Source: Caldilineaceae bacterium (GTDB lineage Bacteria; Chloroflexota; Anaerolineae; Caldilineales; Caldilineaceae). Taken from it: a stretch of DNA of 37,183 nt. The translations under genes were made by a program, and so were the position numbers. Position 1 is the stretch's first letter; every line of letters begins with the position of its first letter. Below are positions 24,821 to 32,323 of this stretch, in pieces. A model generated the notes under the pieces. The model had not been told where the DNA came from. It saw nothing but the letters and a program-made list of their open reading frames with translations, and made no database searches. The stretch spans positions 93,227 to 130,409 of the forward strand of contig JAHBVG010000006.1 in NCBI GenBank assembly GCA_019637695.1. The letters run 5' to 3'.

Positions 24821-25954
24821 CTAAAGCAGAAAGCGCCAGTAGTTTCCCCGATCCACCTGCTCTACGCTGCTGCCAGGATAGGTCTCAATGAACTCCTGGG
24901 GCGCTTTGGTCTGGCGATTGGGGTTCCACTTGAACTCAAAACCGGTCAGAATGCCATCCTGCTCTTCCAGATAGTCTATCTCTTTCTTATCATAGGTGCG
25001 CCAGAAATAGCGGTTGGCGGACTGGCCGGCGTACTGCGCCCGCTTGATACGCTCGTTGATACAGAAGTTCTCCCAGAGCGCACCCACATCTGTGCGCAGC
25101 GCCAGCGGCGCGAACGCCTGGAGCAAGGCATTGCGTACGCCCACATCGTAGAAATAGATCTTCTGGGTCTTGGCGACCTCCTTGCGCAGATTTCGGCTGA
25201 AACCGCTCAGCGTGTGGACCACAAACGATTGCTCCAGCACGTCGATATAGGAGATGACTGTTTTACGGTCAATGCCCAGTTGCGCCCCCAGTTCCGGGTA
25301 AGAGACTTCGTTGCCCACTTGAAGCGCCAGCAAACGCAGCAAATTGCTGACCAGGGTTGAGCGCTTGACGCCGAGGTACATGAGTACATCTTTGTAGAGA
25401 TAGTTGGAGACCAGCTCCTGTAACTCAAAACGGGCTTCTTCTTCTGGCAGGTCGAGGATGCTGGGATAGAGGCCAAAGCGCAGCAGGTTCTCCAAACGAG
25501 GTTCGAGGACGCTGTACCCCCCGTTGCCCACTATCTCCTGTAAGCAGATGGGATAGAGATAGAAAGGATAGACCCGCCCGGTGAGCGCCTCGCCAGTGCG
25601 GTTGAGGAGATCAAAGGAGGAGGAGCCGGTGGCGATAATCTGCATCTCTGGATAGGTATCCGCCAGAATCTTGAGCATCCGCCCGGCTTCGGGAATGTTC
25701 TGTGCTTCATCCAGCACCACCAGATCGTACTCCCCAATGAAGGCTTTGAGCGACTCTGCCTCCAGAGTGGCAAGGCCCGTTTGTATAGATTGAAGGTCGC
25801 AGTTGAGATAGCGCGTCCGTTTGTGGGCGGCGTATTTGTCCAAAATCTTTTTGACCAGCGTGGTCTTGCCCACACGCCGCGCACCCAGAATGGTCACGAC
25901 GCGTCCACGGAAGAGATAGCGCTCCACGCGTGCCTCAAGCAAGCGGTCCAGCAT
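24821..25954 (-). CDS. DUF4143-type AAA ATPase
   Basis: A 377-residue P-loop ATPase of the widespread family with an N-terminal AAA domain and a C-terminal DUF4143 domain. Walker A is GARRVGKTTL (G24 to about L33), Walker B is LVVLDEAQN (D82, E83), and sensor ATGSSSFDL follows. The C-terminal half has the usual winged-helix part (NEVSYPELGAQLGIDRKTVISYIDVLEQ) and a final nuclease-like domain segment (KKEIDYLEEQDGILTGFEFKW). The family has no agreed function, though links to mobile or defence loci are often suggested. I chose the ATG at 25954, which has AGGAGG about five bases upstream, instead of a TTG three bases earlier. It diverges from the SDR gene; the 309-bp gap holds a long AT-rich hairpin and a repeat hairpin. 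Confidence 0.92.
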   Translation of the reverse strand: MLDRLLEARVERYLFRGRVVTILGARRVGKTTLVKKILDKYAAHKRTRYLNCDLQSIQTGLATLEAESLKAFIGEYDLVVLDEAQNIPEAGRMLKILADTYPEMQIIATGSSSFDLLNRTGEALTGRVYPFYLYPICLQEIVGNGGYSVLEPRLENLLRFGLYPSILDLPEEEARFELQELVSNYLYKDVLMYLGVKRSTLVSNLLRLLALQVGNEVSYPELGAQLGIDRKTVISYIDVLEQSFVVHTLSGFSRNLRKEVAKTQKIYFYDVGVRNALLQAFAPLALRTDVGALWENFCINERIKRAQYAGQSANRYFWRTYDKKEIDYLEEQDGILTGFEFKWNPNRQTKAPQEFIETYPGSSVEQVDRGNYWRFLL

Positions 25955-25995
25955 CAAAGCCTCCTTGTCCCTAAAACAGCTTATCCGTTCGTAAT

Positions 25996-26060
25996 TCCCT
26001 CAATTACAATAAATTACGGGAATTGATTCCCGTAATTTATTGTAATTGAGGGAGTTTTTT
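25996..26060 (+). repeat. AT-rich 27-bp perfect hairpin followed by T6, in a divergent promoter region
   Basis: Arms 25996-26022 and 26027-26053 are exact reverse complements with a 4-base loop, followed one base later by TTTTTT (26055-26060). On the plus strand this looks like an intrinsic terminator, yet no plus-strand gene ends before it: it sits between two divergent genes. It is also far more AT-rich than its surroundings. It could be a MITE-like element or an attenuator in the leader of the SDR gene. Confidence 0.75.
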
Positions 26061-26199
26061 AGGGCAAGACAGGGAATAGAATTTCCACCGAAATAGATAC
26101 TCTATCCGCTGGCAATTCCAATCGAACGCAGGCTGGGACGAACTTGGGATGATCCTGTCACGGCGGCCCGTTATGCTACAGAGGAGTTACCGCAGGAAT

Positions 26200-26227
26200 C
26201 CTGCCAGGTTCCAGAAAACTTGGCAGG
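26200..26227. repeat. Second copy of the CCTGCCAGG hairpin repeat
   Basis: Arms 26200-26210 and 26217-26227 pair at 10 of 11 positions around loop CCAGAA. It resembles the reverse complement of the hairpin at 800-841, with GG/CC exchanged on both arms so pairing is kept. Apart from the two hairpins, the 309-bp gap 25955-26263 shows no gene. Confidence 0.6.
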
Positions 26228-26263
26228 TCTCGACCAATCTTATCCCTTCAAAAGGAGGCAACC

Positions 26264-27166
26264 ATGAATCTCGTCGTAGGGGCAACTGGGATCTTAGGGC
26301 AGGAGATCTGCCGCCAATTGTGTGCTGCCGGCAAACCGTTACGGGCGCTCGTGCGCGCCAGTGCGGACCCGGCCAAATTAGAGCAGTTGAGCCAATGGGG
26401 TGCAACCCTCGTCTACGGGGATCTGCGCAATCGCCCTTCGCTTGATCTGGCCTGTCGCGGCGTGGATGCTGTGATCGTCACAGTCTCGGCCATGCCGTTT
26501 TCGTACAAACCAGGCGAAAACAACATCCAAAATGTGGATGTGCAAGGGATGTACGATCTCGTCGACGCGGCAAAAGCGGCGGGTGTACACCACTTCGTCT
26601 ACACCTCGGCCACCGGCAACATCCAACTCGATGCGCCGCTGCCCAACGCCAAGCGCGCCGTGGAAAGATATCTGCGCGCCAGCGGGATGATCTACACCAT
26701 CCTCCGCCCAGGCTACTTTATGGAAGTCTGGCTCAGCCCGGCGGTCGGCTTTGACGCCGCTCACGCCAAAGCCACCATCTACGGTGACGGCACAAAACCG
26801 CTGTCGTGGATCGCCGTGCCCGACATTGCCCGCTTTGCCGTCGCCAGCCTGGACAATCCGGCAGCGCGCAACGCCATTATCGAGTTGGGCGGTCCCGAAG
26901 CGCTCACGCCGCTGCAAGTGGTGGAAATCTTCGAGCGGATCGGCGGACGCAAATTTGAATTACAATTCGCTCCCGCCGAAGCGCTCACCGCCCAATGGAA
27001 AGCCGCCACCGATCCCATGCAGCAGTCGTTCAGCGCCATCATGCTTGGCTACGCCGGCGGCGATCCCATTGATATGGGCAAGACGCTCAAGGCGTTCCCC
27101 ATGCAGATGACGACCGTGGCCGAGTACGCCGAGCGCACGCTAAAGGCCGCGTTGCAACCGGCGTGA
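26264..27166 (+). CDS. NmrA-like atypical short-chain dehydrogenase/reductase
   Basis: A 300-residue NAD(P)-binding Rossmann protein. The N-terminal nucleotide motif is G6-ATGILG (VVGATGILG), typical of atypical or NmrA-type SDRs. The strand YGDLRN marks the end of the second Rossmann unit, and the segment HHFVYTSATGN holds the usual Ser/Thr. A canonical YxxxK catalytic pair is not evident; the nearest equivalent is NAKRAVERYL, as often in NmrA-like proteins that sense the redox state or reduce small quinone-like compounds. AAAAGGAGG about seven bases upstream makes the start at 26264 secure. The gene is followed by heptamer repeats and a hairpin. No neighbour tells what its substrate is; being next to the tungsten locus may be chance. 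Confidence 0.9.
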   Translation: MNLVVGATGILGQEICRQLCAAGKPLRALVRASADPAKLEQLSQWGATLVYGDLRNRPSLDLACRGVDAVIVTVSAMPFSYKPGENNIQNVDVQGMYDLVDAAKAAGVHHFVYTSATGNIQLDAPLPNAKRAVERYLRASGMIYTILRPGYFMEVWLSPAVGFDAAHAKATIYGDGTKPLSWIAVPDIARFAVASLDNPAARNAIIELGGPEALTPLQVVEIFERIGGRKFELQFAPAEALTAQWKAATDPMQQSFSAIMLGYAGGDPIDMGKTLKAFPMQMTTVAEYAERTLKAALQPA

Positions 27167-27173
27167 CAGTGGG

Positions 27174-27208
27174 ACGACCGACGGCGGACGACCGACGACG
27201 GACGCCGC
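27174..27208. repeat. Heptamer run (ACGACCG/ACGACGG)
   Basis: Five 7-base units, ACGACCG, ACGGCGG, ACGACCG, ACGACGG, ACGCCGC, beginning eight bases after the SDR gene's stop codon. Similar to the run at 20544-20578. Confidence 0.75.
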
Positions 27209-27237
27209 CGCTGGAGACAGCCGGACAACCGACGACC

Positions 27238-27278
27238 ATGTGGAGATAGCGTTTCAGCGAGAGACGTTATCTCCACAT
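27238..27278. terminator. Hairpin after the SDR gene
   Basis: Arms 27238-27248 and 27268-27278 are exact reverse complements (11 bp), and the inner 7 bases on each side pair with only two G-U-compatible mismatches, giving an 18-bp stem with a 5-base loop. No T-tract follows. Confidence 0.6.
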
Positions 27279-27288
27279 AGCCCGCCCC

Positions 27289-27330
27289 AATCCCCAGTCC
27301 CCAGTCCCCAATCACCAATCCCCAGTCCCC
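27289..27330. repeat. STRR-like heptamer run, A(A/G)TCCCC
   Basis: Six 7-base units, AATCCCC, AGTCCCC, AGTCCCC, AATCACC, AATCCCC, AGTCCCC, immediately after the hairpin. It is the clearest CCCCA(A/G)T run in the window. Confidence 0.85.
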
Positions 27331-27394
27331 TCTCCCTGCCCACAAGCACAGGATCGATCTACCCGCCTGGCGGTGGTTGCACAGCGACCAATGT

Positions 27395-27400
27395 TATAAT
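27395..27400 (+). promoter_or_regulatory. Candidate -10 box for the moeA operon
   Basis: A perfect TATAAT at 27395-27400 lies 62 bases before the chosen moeA start. No well-spaced -35 box is visible (TTGCAC is too close), so this is tentative. Confidence 0.35.
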
Positions 27401-27462
27401 AATGAAAAGACCTGTCAGGATTGGATTTCCCTATCCCCGATTGTGAACAGCCGGAACTGGCG

Positions 27463-28692
27463 ATGCCCGAATTTTTCAACGTAAAAACACCACCTGATGC
27501 CTGGAAGTTGTTCGAGACACATTTTACGCCGCGCCTGCAAAAGGAGCGCGTGCCCACCTTCGCCGCATTGGATCGCGTCCTCGCCGAAGATCTGACTTCC
27601 GCACAAGATCTGCCCGAATTCCCCCGCTCGACAGTCGATGGCTACGCCGTCAACGCCGCCGATACCTATGGCGCATCGGCCACGTTGCCCGCCTTCCTCA
27701 CCCTCATTGGGGAAGTGTCCATGGGCCAGCCCAGCACCATTGAGGTAGGGATGGGCGAAGCTGCGCTCGTCCACACGGGCGGTATGATCCCCGATGGGGC
27801 CAACAGCGTGGTGATGATCGAACAGACGCAAGGGGTGGACGCGGCCAGCATCGAAGTGTTGAAGCCGGTGGCCGAAGGCGAAAATGTGATCCAGATCGGC
27901 GAGGATATCCGCCGCGGCGATCCCATCCTGGTCGCGGGGACGATGCTGCGCCCACAGGAGATCGGCGGGCTGTTGGCGCTGGGCATCACCGAGGTGACGG
28001 TGGCGAAGCCGCCGCGTGTCGCCATCCTCTCCACCGGCGATGAAGTCGTGCCGCCCGATCAACCGCCGATGCCGGGGCAGGTGCGCGACATCAACTCGTA
28101 CACATTGGCCGCCCTCACCCGCCGCGCCGGTGGGGAACCCGTGTTGGGCGGCATCATCCCCGATGATCGGGACGCGCTCACCGCTGCCGTCGCCAAAGCC
28201 CACAGCGAAGCTGAGATCGTCGTCCTCTCCGCGGGGAGTTCGGTCAGCTATCGCGATCTGAGCGTCGAGGTCATTGATGCGTTGGGCAAACCCGGCGTCC
28301 TCGTCCACGGGTTGAGTGTGCGCCCCGGCAAGCCGACGATCATGGCCGTCTGTGATGGCGTCCCTGTCTTTGGGCTACCGGGCAACCCGGTCTCGGCCAT
28401 GGTGATCTTCGATCTGGTGGTAGCGCCGGCGATTCGATCCTATTTGGGCGCGACCACCCAACCCAAACAACAGGTACAGGCGCGGCTTTCGCGCAACGTC
28501 GCCTCCACCACCGGCCGCGAGGATTACGTGCAGGTACGGCTGGAGGAACGAGGCGGCGAGTTGTGGGCCGTTCCTGTTTTTGGCAAATCCAACCTGATCT
28601 ACACGCTCGTCCATGCCGAAGGGACGGTCAAAGTCGCGCTCGATTCTAACGGCATCCGCGAGGGAACGTGGGTGACGGTCTATCTGCATTGA
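27463..28692 (+). CDS. moeA: Molybdopterin molybdenumtransferase MoeA
   Basis: A 409-residue MoeA, the enzyme that inserts molybdate or tungstate into adenylylated pterin to give the active cofactor. Motifs: PRSTVDGYAV (about 55-64), GMIPDGANSVVMIE, STGDEVVP (about 190-197), the metal-site segment AGSSVSYRDL (D265 expected to be catalytic), RPGKP (287-291) and GLPGNPVSA (304-312). Length matches the family. I chose the ATG at 27463 because MPEFFNVKT is the normal MoeA N-terminus; a TTG at 27421 would add 14 unmatched residues, but ribosome sites are weak for both. It heads a run of tungsten-related genes (second moeA, tupBCA, aor). The stop codon lies in the first unit of a TTGACGA heptamer array. 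Confidence 0.93.
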   Translation: MPEFFNVKTPPDAWKLFETHFTPRLQKERVPTFAALDRVLAEDLTSAQDLPEFPRSTVDGYAVNAADTYGASATLPAFLTLIGEVSMGQPSTIEVGMGEAALVHTGGMIPDGANSVVMIEQTQGVDAASIEVLKPVAEGENVIQIGEDIRRGDPILVAGTMLRPQEIGGLLALGITEVTVAKPPRVAILSTGDEVVPPDQPPMPGQVRDINSYTLAALTRRAGGEPVLGGIIPDDRDALTAAVAKAHSEAEIVVLSAGSSVSYRDLSVEVIDALGKPGVLVHGLSVRPGKPTIMAVCDGVPVFGLPGNPVSAMVIFDLVVAPAIRSYLGATTQPKQQVQARLSRNVASTTGREDYVQVRLEERGGELWAVPVFGKSNLIYTLVHAEGTVKVALDSNGIREGTWVTVYLH

Positions 28693-28758
28693 CGATTGAC
28701 GATTGACGATTGACGATTGACGATTGACGATTGACGATTGACGATTGACGATTGACGA
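28689..28758. repeat. Perfect 10-copy heptamer array TTGACGA
   Basis: Ten identical, uninterrupted 7-base units. The array starts inside the last codons of moeA and fills most of the gap to the second moeA gene. It has no spacers and is not a CRISPR array. The lack of variation implies recent expansion. Confidence 0.95.
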
Positions 28759-28829
28759 CAGACGACGCACTCTGCGCTATCTGCTAACTGCTAATGCTAC
28801 TTGCTCTCTGCACCACCGGAAACACAACC

Positions 28830-30773
28830 ATGTCCATTCCACCCGAACGCAACATATACCTCCACGATGTGGCGCTGAGCGAGGCGCTGGAAAACTGGCA
28901 TGCGGCCCTGAACGCCAACGGGCTGCTGGCGCCGCTGGGCGTGGAGACGATCTCGCTGGTCGAGGCGCTGGGACGGGTGACGGCGGAGCCGATCTGGGCG
29001 CGCATTTCGTCGCCCCATTACCACGCCTCGGCCATGGATGGCTACGCCGTGCGCGCCGTCGATACGCGCGGGGCCAGCGAAACATCCCCGCGGTTGCTGC
29101 GCATGGGGGATCAGGCCATCGCCGTGGATACGGGCGACCCGCTGCCCGCGGGCACCGACGCGGTGATCATGATCGAGGACACGCAGATCGTCGGCGACAG
29201 CATCGAAATTCTGGCGACGACAGCGCCGTGGACCCATGTGCGCCCCATGGGCGAGGATATGGTGGCGACCGAACTTGTCTTGCCCGCCCATCACCGATTG
29301 CGTCCGCAAGATTTGGGCGCGGCCGCCGGCAGCGGACACAGCACGGTGACGGTCTTTCGCCGTCCGCGCGTGGCGGTGCTGCCCACGGGGAGCGAATTGG
29401 TGCCGGTGGGCAGCGATCTCAAGCCCGGCGACATTGTGGAATACAACTCGCTCATGTTGGGCGCGCAGGCCGAGGAAGCCGGGGCCGTCGTCACCCGCTG
29501 GCCCATTATTGTGGACAATTACGCCGACATCCGGGCTGCCGTAGAAAGTGCGCTGGCCGATCACGATCTGGTGGTGATCAACGCCGGGTCGTCGGCTGGC
29601 TCCGAGGATTTCACGGCGTCGATTGTGCGCGAATTGGGCGAATTACGCGTCCACGGCATCGCCATCCGCCCCGGCCATCCCGTAGTGTTGGGCGTGGCGC
29701 AGGGGAAAGCATTGGTCGGCATCCCCGGCTATCCCGTCTCGGCGGCAATGACCTTCGATATCATCGTCAAACCCATCCTCTATCGTTGGCAGGGGATCAT
29801 CCCCCCCGAACTGCCTCAGATCGAGGCGACTATCACCCGCAAGCTGGCGTCGCCCATGGGCGAGGATCATTTTGTGCGCGTCACTCTGGGCAAAGTCGGG
29901 GATCGGGTGGTGGCGACCCCGTTGGCGGGCGGCGCTGGCGTGCTTATGTCGCTGGTCAAGGCCGATGGCATCGTCACCGTTCCCCGCTTTTCCGAAGGGC
30001 ATGGAGCCGGAGAACGGGTGAGCGTGGCCTTGCTGCGTCCGCCGTCGGTCATCGACAAGACCATCGTCGCCATCGGCAGCCATGACATGACGCTCGATCT
30101 GCTGGCCGAGCGTCTGCGCCGCGATCACCCGGATCGCACCCTCTCGTCGGCGCATGTGGGCAGTCTGAGCGGGCTGCTCTCTTTGCAGCGCGGCGAGGCC
30201 CACTTTGCCGGTTCGCACCTTTTGGACGAGGCGAGCGGCGAATACAACGTCGATTTCATCCGCCGCATTTTGACGCCCCACGGCGTGCGCGTGGTGCTGC
30301 TCGGCTTTGTGGATCGACAGCAGGGCTTGATCGTTCCGCGCGGCAACCCCAAACGGATCCACGGCTTGGACGATCTCGTGCGCGAGGATCTGGTCTTCGT
30401 CAACCGGCAGCGCGGCGCGGGGACGCGGGTGCTGCTCGACTATGTGTTGAAGCAGCGCGGGATCAATCCCCGTTCCATCACCGGCTACGACCGCCAGGAG
30501 TATACCCATCTGGCCGTGGCCGCTGCCGTCAAGAGCGGCGCAGCGGATTGCGGTCTCGGCATCCTGGCCGCGGCGCGGGCGCTGGATCTCGATTTCGTGC
30601 CGCTCTTGGACGAACGCTACGATCTGATCATCCCCGTGGAGCATTTTGAGAGCGAGACGCTTTCCCCGTTGATGTCGCTCATCCGCGGCGCGGATGCCGA
30701 TTTTGTGAACGCAGTGGAGCGGATGGGCGGCTACAGCGTCGCCCAAATGGGCAAAGTCCTGGCCGAGCTGTAA
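28830..30773 (+). CDS. MoeA fused to a periplasmic-binding-protein-like (molybdate/tungstate-type) domain
   Basis: A 647-residue fusion. Residues 1 to about 400 are MoeA-like: SPHYHASAMDGYAV (about 61-74), GDPLPAGTDAVIMIED (about 102-117), PTGSELVPVG, NAGSSAGSEDFT (about 251-262), RPGHP and GIPGYPVSAAM (about 297-307). From about residue 411 (VAIGSHDMTLDLLAERL) to the end is a PBP-like domain (LSLQRGEAHFAGSHLLDE, GYDRQEYTHLAVAAAVKSG, LVIP-type strands) similar to the ligand-binding domain found with LysR-type or ModE-like proteins. Such fusions are known and are thought to bind or sense the oxyanion during metal insertion. It lies between moeA and tupBCA, so tungsten is the probable metal. 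The ATG at 28830 is chosen since the longer frame starts in repeat-derived sequence. The ribosome site is weak. Confidence 0.92.
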   Translation: MSIPPERNIYLHDVALSEALENWHAALNANGLLAPLGVETISLVEALGRVTAEPIWARISSPHYHASAMDGYAVRAVDTRGASETSPRLLRMGDQAIAVDTGDPLPAGTDAVIMIEDTQIVGDSIEILATTAPWTHVRPMGEDMVATELVLPAHHRLRPQDLGAAAGSGHSTVTVFRRPRVAVLPTGSELVPVGSDLKPGDIVEYNSLMLGAQAEEAGAVVTRWPIIVDNYADIRAAVESALADHDLVVINAGSSAGSEDFTASIVRELGELRVHGIAIRPGHPVVLGVAQGKALVGIPGYPVSAAMTFDIIVKPILYRWQGIIPPELPQIEATITRKLASPMGEDHFVRVTLGKVGDRVVATPLAGGAGVLMSLVKADGIVTVPRFSEGHGAGERVSVALLRPPSVIDKTIVAIGSHDMTLDLLAERLRRDHPDRTLSSAHVGSLSGLLSLQRGEAHFAGSHLLDEASGEYNVDFIRRILTPHGVRVVLLGFVDRQQGLIVPRGNPKRIHGLDDLVREDLVFVNRQRGAGTRVLLDYVLKQRGINPRSITGYDRQEYTHLAVAAAVKSGAADCGLGILAAARALDLDFVPLLDERYDLIIPVEHFESETLSPLMSLIRGADADFVNAVERMGGYSVAQMGKVLAEL

Positions 30774-30789
30774 CTCATCAGAGATCTGC

Positions 30790-30840
30790 AAAGTCCCGGC
30801 ACTTGACGAACATTGCCAGAAAAAGTGCCAGGGACTTTGG
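30790..30840. terminator. 16-bp hairpin with one bulge between the moeA fusion and tupB
   Basis: Arms 30790-30805 and 30824-30840 pair with a single bulged A around an 18-base loop. It lies 17 bases after the stop codon and 14 bases before the tupB ribosome site. It may be a terminator, attenuator or RNA-stability element; no T-tract follows. Confidence 0.6.
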
Positions 30841-30853
30841 ATGTACACAGTGT

Positions 30854-30861
30854 AAAGGAGG
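30854..30861 (+). promoter_or_regulatory. Strong ribosome-binding site that points to an ATC start for tupB
   Basis: AAAGGAGG is a near-perfect Shine-Dalgarno sequence. Six bases downstream, in the tupB frame, is ATC (30868-30870), not ATG, GTG or TTG. The frame is closed by TAA at 30853-30855, so translation must start after this. Confidence 0.8.
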
Positions 30862-30867
30862 ATCACC

Positions 30868-31581
30868 ATCGGCGAAATTTTCAGGGGCTTTGTCGAAGCG
30901 TTGCGACTGATCGGCGAAGGCAACCCTGCGCTTTTACAGATCGTCTGGCTGTCGCTGCAAGTGTCGGGGATCGCCCTGGTCATCAGTACAGTGCTTGGCA
31001 TCCCCGTTGGGGTTATGCTGGGGTTGACGCGCTTTCCAGGGCGGCAGATCGCCGTGGCGCTAATTTATACGGGGATGGCCTTCCCGCCGGTGGTGATTGG
31101 GCTTTTTGTCTACCTCATGCTCTCGCGCAGTGGACCGCTGGGGCAGTTGGGGTGGGCGATCATCCCGGCGCTCTTTACCCCGTGGGCGATGATTGTAGCG
31201 CAGACGATCATCGCTTTTCCGCTGGTGGCGGGATTCACTATGGCCTCGGTGGGAAGCGTGGACCCGGCGTTGCGGCTACAAGTGCGGGCGCTGGGCGCGT
31301 CCCATTGGCAGACGATTGTCGCCATCCTCGATGAAGCGCGGCCCGGTGTGATCGCCGCTATCGTCGCCGGGTTCGGCGGCATTATCTCTGAAGTGGGCGC
31401 GGTGATCATGGTGGGCGGCAACATCGAAGGGCGCACACGCGTCCTCACCACCGCCATTGTGTTGGAGACGAGCAAAGGCAACTTTGAACTGGCGATTGCG
31501 CTGGGCCTGATCCTTTTGGGTATTGCCTTTGCGACAAACTTTGTGATTGTTTCATTACAGGGATCGCCCTCGCATCCATGA
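30868..31581 (+). CDS. tupB: Tungstate ABC transporter permease TupB, with probable ATC start
   Basis: A 237-residue inner-membrane permease of the TupB type. It has the expected opening IGEIFRGFVEALRLIGEGNPALLQIVWLSL, about five hydrophobic helices and the cytoplasmic EAA-like loop (about LRLQVRALGASHWQTIVAILDEARPG) that contacts the ATPase. The later phrase ISEVGAVIMVGGNIEGRTRVLTTAIVLET is characteristic of TupB. Starting at the nearest conventional codon, TTG 30901, would cut the first 11 family residues and has no ribosome site, so I place the start at ATC 30868, six bases after AAAGGAGG. A miscalled base (ATG to ATC) is an equally good explanation. It overlaps tupC by four bases (ATGA), so the two are translationally coupled. 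Confidence 0.9.
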   Translation: MGEIFRGFVEALRLIGEGNPALLQIVWLSLQVSGIALVISTVLGIPVGVMLGLTRFPGRQIAVALIYTGMAFPPVVIGLFVYLMLSRSGPLGQLGWAIIPALFTPWAMIVAQTIIAFPLVAGFTMASVGSVDPALRLQVRALGASHWQTIVAILDEARPGVIAAIVAGFGGIISEVGAVIMVGGNIEGRTRVLTTAIVLETSKGNFELAIALGLILLGIAFATNFVIVSLQGSPSHP

Positions 31582-32309
31582 ACGCTGAACCCATTTTTGA
31601 GGTGCGCAATGTGACCATGTCTTATGGCAAGCGTTGTGTACTCGCCATTGATGAATTCGATATTTTGAAGGGCGAGATCCTGGCGTTGGTGGGACCGAGC
31701 GGTGTGGGCAAGAGTACGCTGCTGCGCATCCTCAACTTTTTGGAGCCGCCCACCACTGGTCTCATCCGCTTTCAGGGGCGGACCTTCCAAAGCGGCCAGG
31801 ATGTGCCGCTGTCTGTGCGTCGTCGCGTCACCACCGTCTTCCAAAAGCCTGTGCTCTTGCGGCGCAGCGTAGAAGCCAACGTGGCCTACGGGCTGCAGTT
31901 GCGCGGGGAACGGGTCAACGGACAGGTCCACGCTGCGCTGGAAGCAGTGGGATTGGCGGATCTGGTGAAGCAGCCGGCGCGCACCCTCTCCAGCGGCGAG
32001 GCGCAGCGATTGGCCCTGGCCCGCGCCATGATCCTGCGCCCGGATGTGCTGCTGCTCGACGAACCGACGGCCAATCTCGATCCCTACAATGTGGGGCTGA
32101 TTGAAAAGATGGTGCGACAGATCAACACCGAACACGGCACGACCATTGTGCTTGTCACCCATAACGTCTTTCAGGCCAAACGGCTCGCCGGGCGCGCAGC
32201 CTTGATGCTCGATGGCCGCATTGTCGAGGCTGCGGATGTCCATCGTTTTTTTGAATCGCCGCGCGACGAACGCACATCTGCGTTTGTGCGCGGCGAAATG
32301 GTCTATTAA
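31578..32309 (+). CDS. tupC: Tungstate ABC transporter ATPase TupC
   Basis: A 243-residue ABC ATPase that powers tungstate uptake by TupB. All family motifs are intact: Walker A GPSGVGKST (39-47), Q-loop VFQKPVLLRRSV (Q89), signature LSSGEAQ (137-143), Walker B VLLLDEPT (D161, E162) and H-loop VTHN (H195). The Q-loop wording FQKPVLLR is typical for the tungstate/molybdate-like group. The start ATG overlaps the tupB stop, and the next gene, tupA, begins 14 bases after its own stop. Assignment to tungstate rather than molybdate rests on the TupA and TupB neighbours. Confidence 0.93.
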   Translation: MNAEPIFEVRNVTMSYGKRCVLAIDEFDILKGEILALVGPSGVGKSTLLRILNFLEPPTTGLIRFQGRTFQSGQDVPLSVRRRVTTVFQKPVLLRRSVEANVAYGLQLRGERVNGQVHAALEAVGLADLVKQPARTLSSGEAQRLALARAMILRPDVLLLDEPTANLDPYNVGLIEKMVRQINTEHGTTIVLVTHNVFQAKRLAGRAALMLDGRIVEAADVHRFFESPRDERTSAFVRGEMVY

Positions 32310-32323
32310 GGCTATCCCCGAAA

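Noticed and set aside
28689..28758. Possible CRISPR array
   Set aside because: The 7-base units are adjacent with no unique spacers, and no cas genes are nearby.
30774..30867. Molybdenum/tungsten cofactor riboswitch upstream of tupB
   Set aside because: The gap is under 100 bases and contains one simple hairpin; the larger multi-stem structure of the Moco/Tuco RNA is not visible.
29643..31001. 452-codon open frame antisense to the moeA fusion and tupB
   Set aside because: It crosses two well-supported genes on the other strand and shows no domain.
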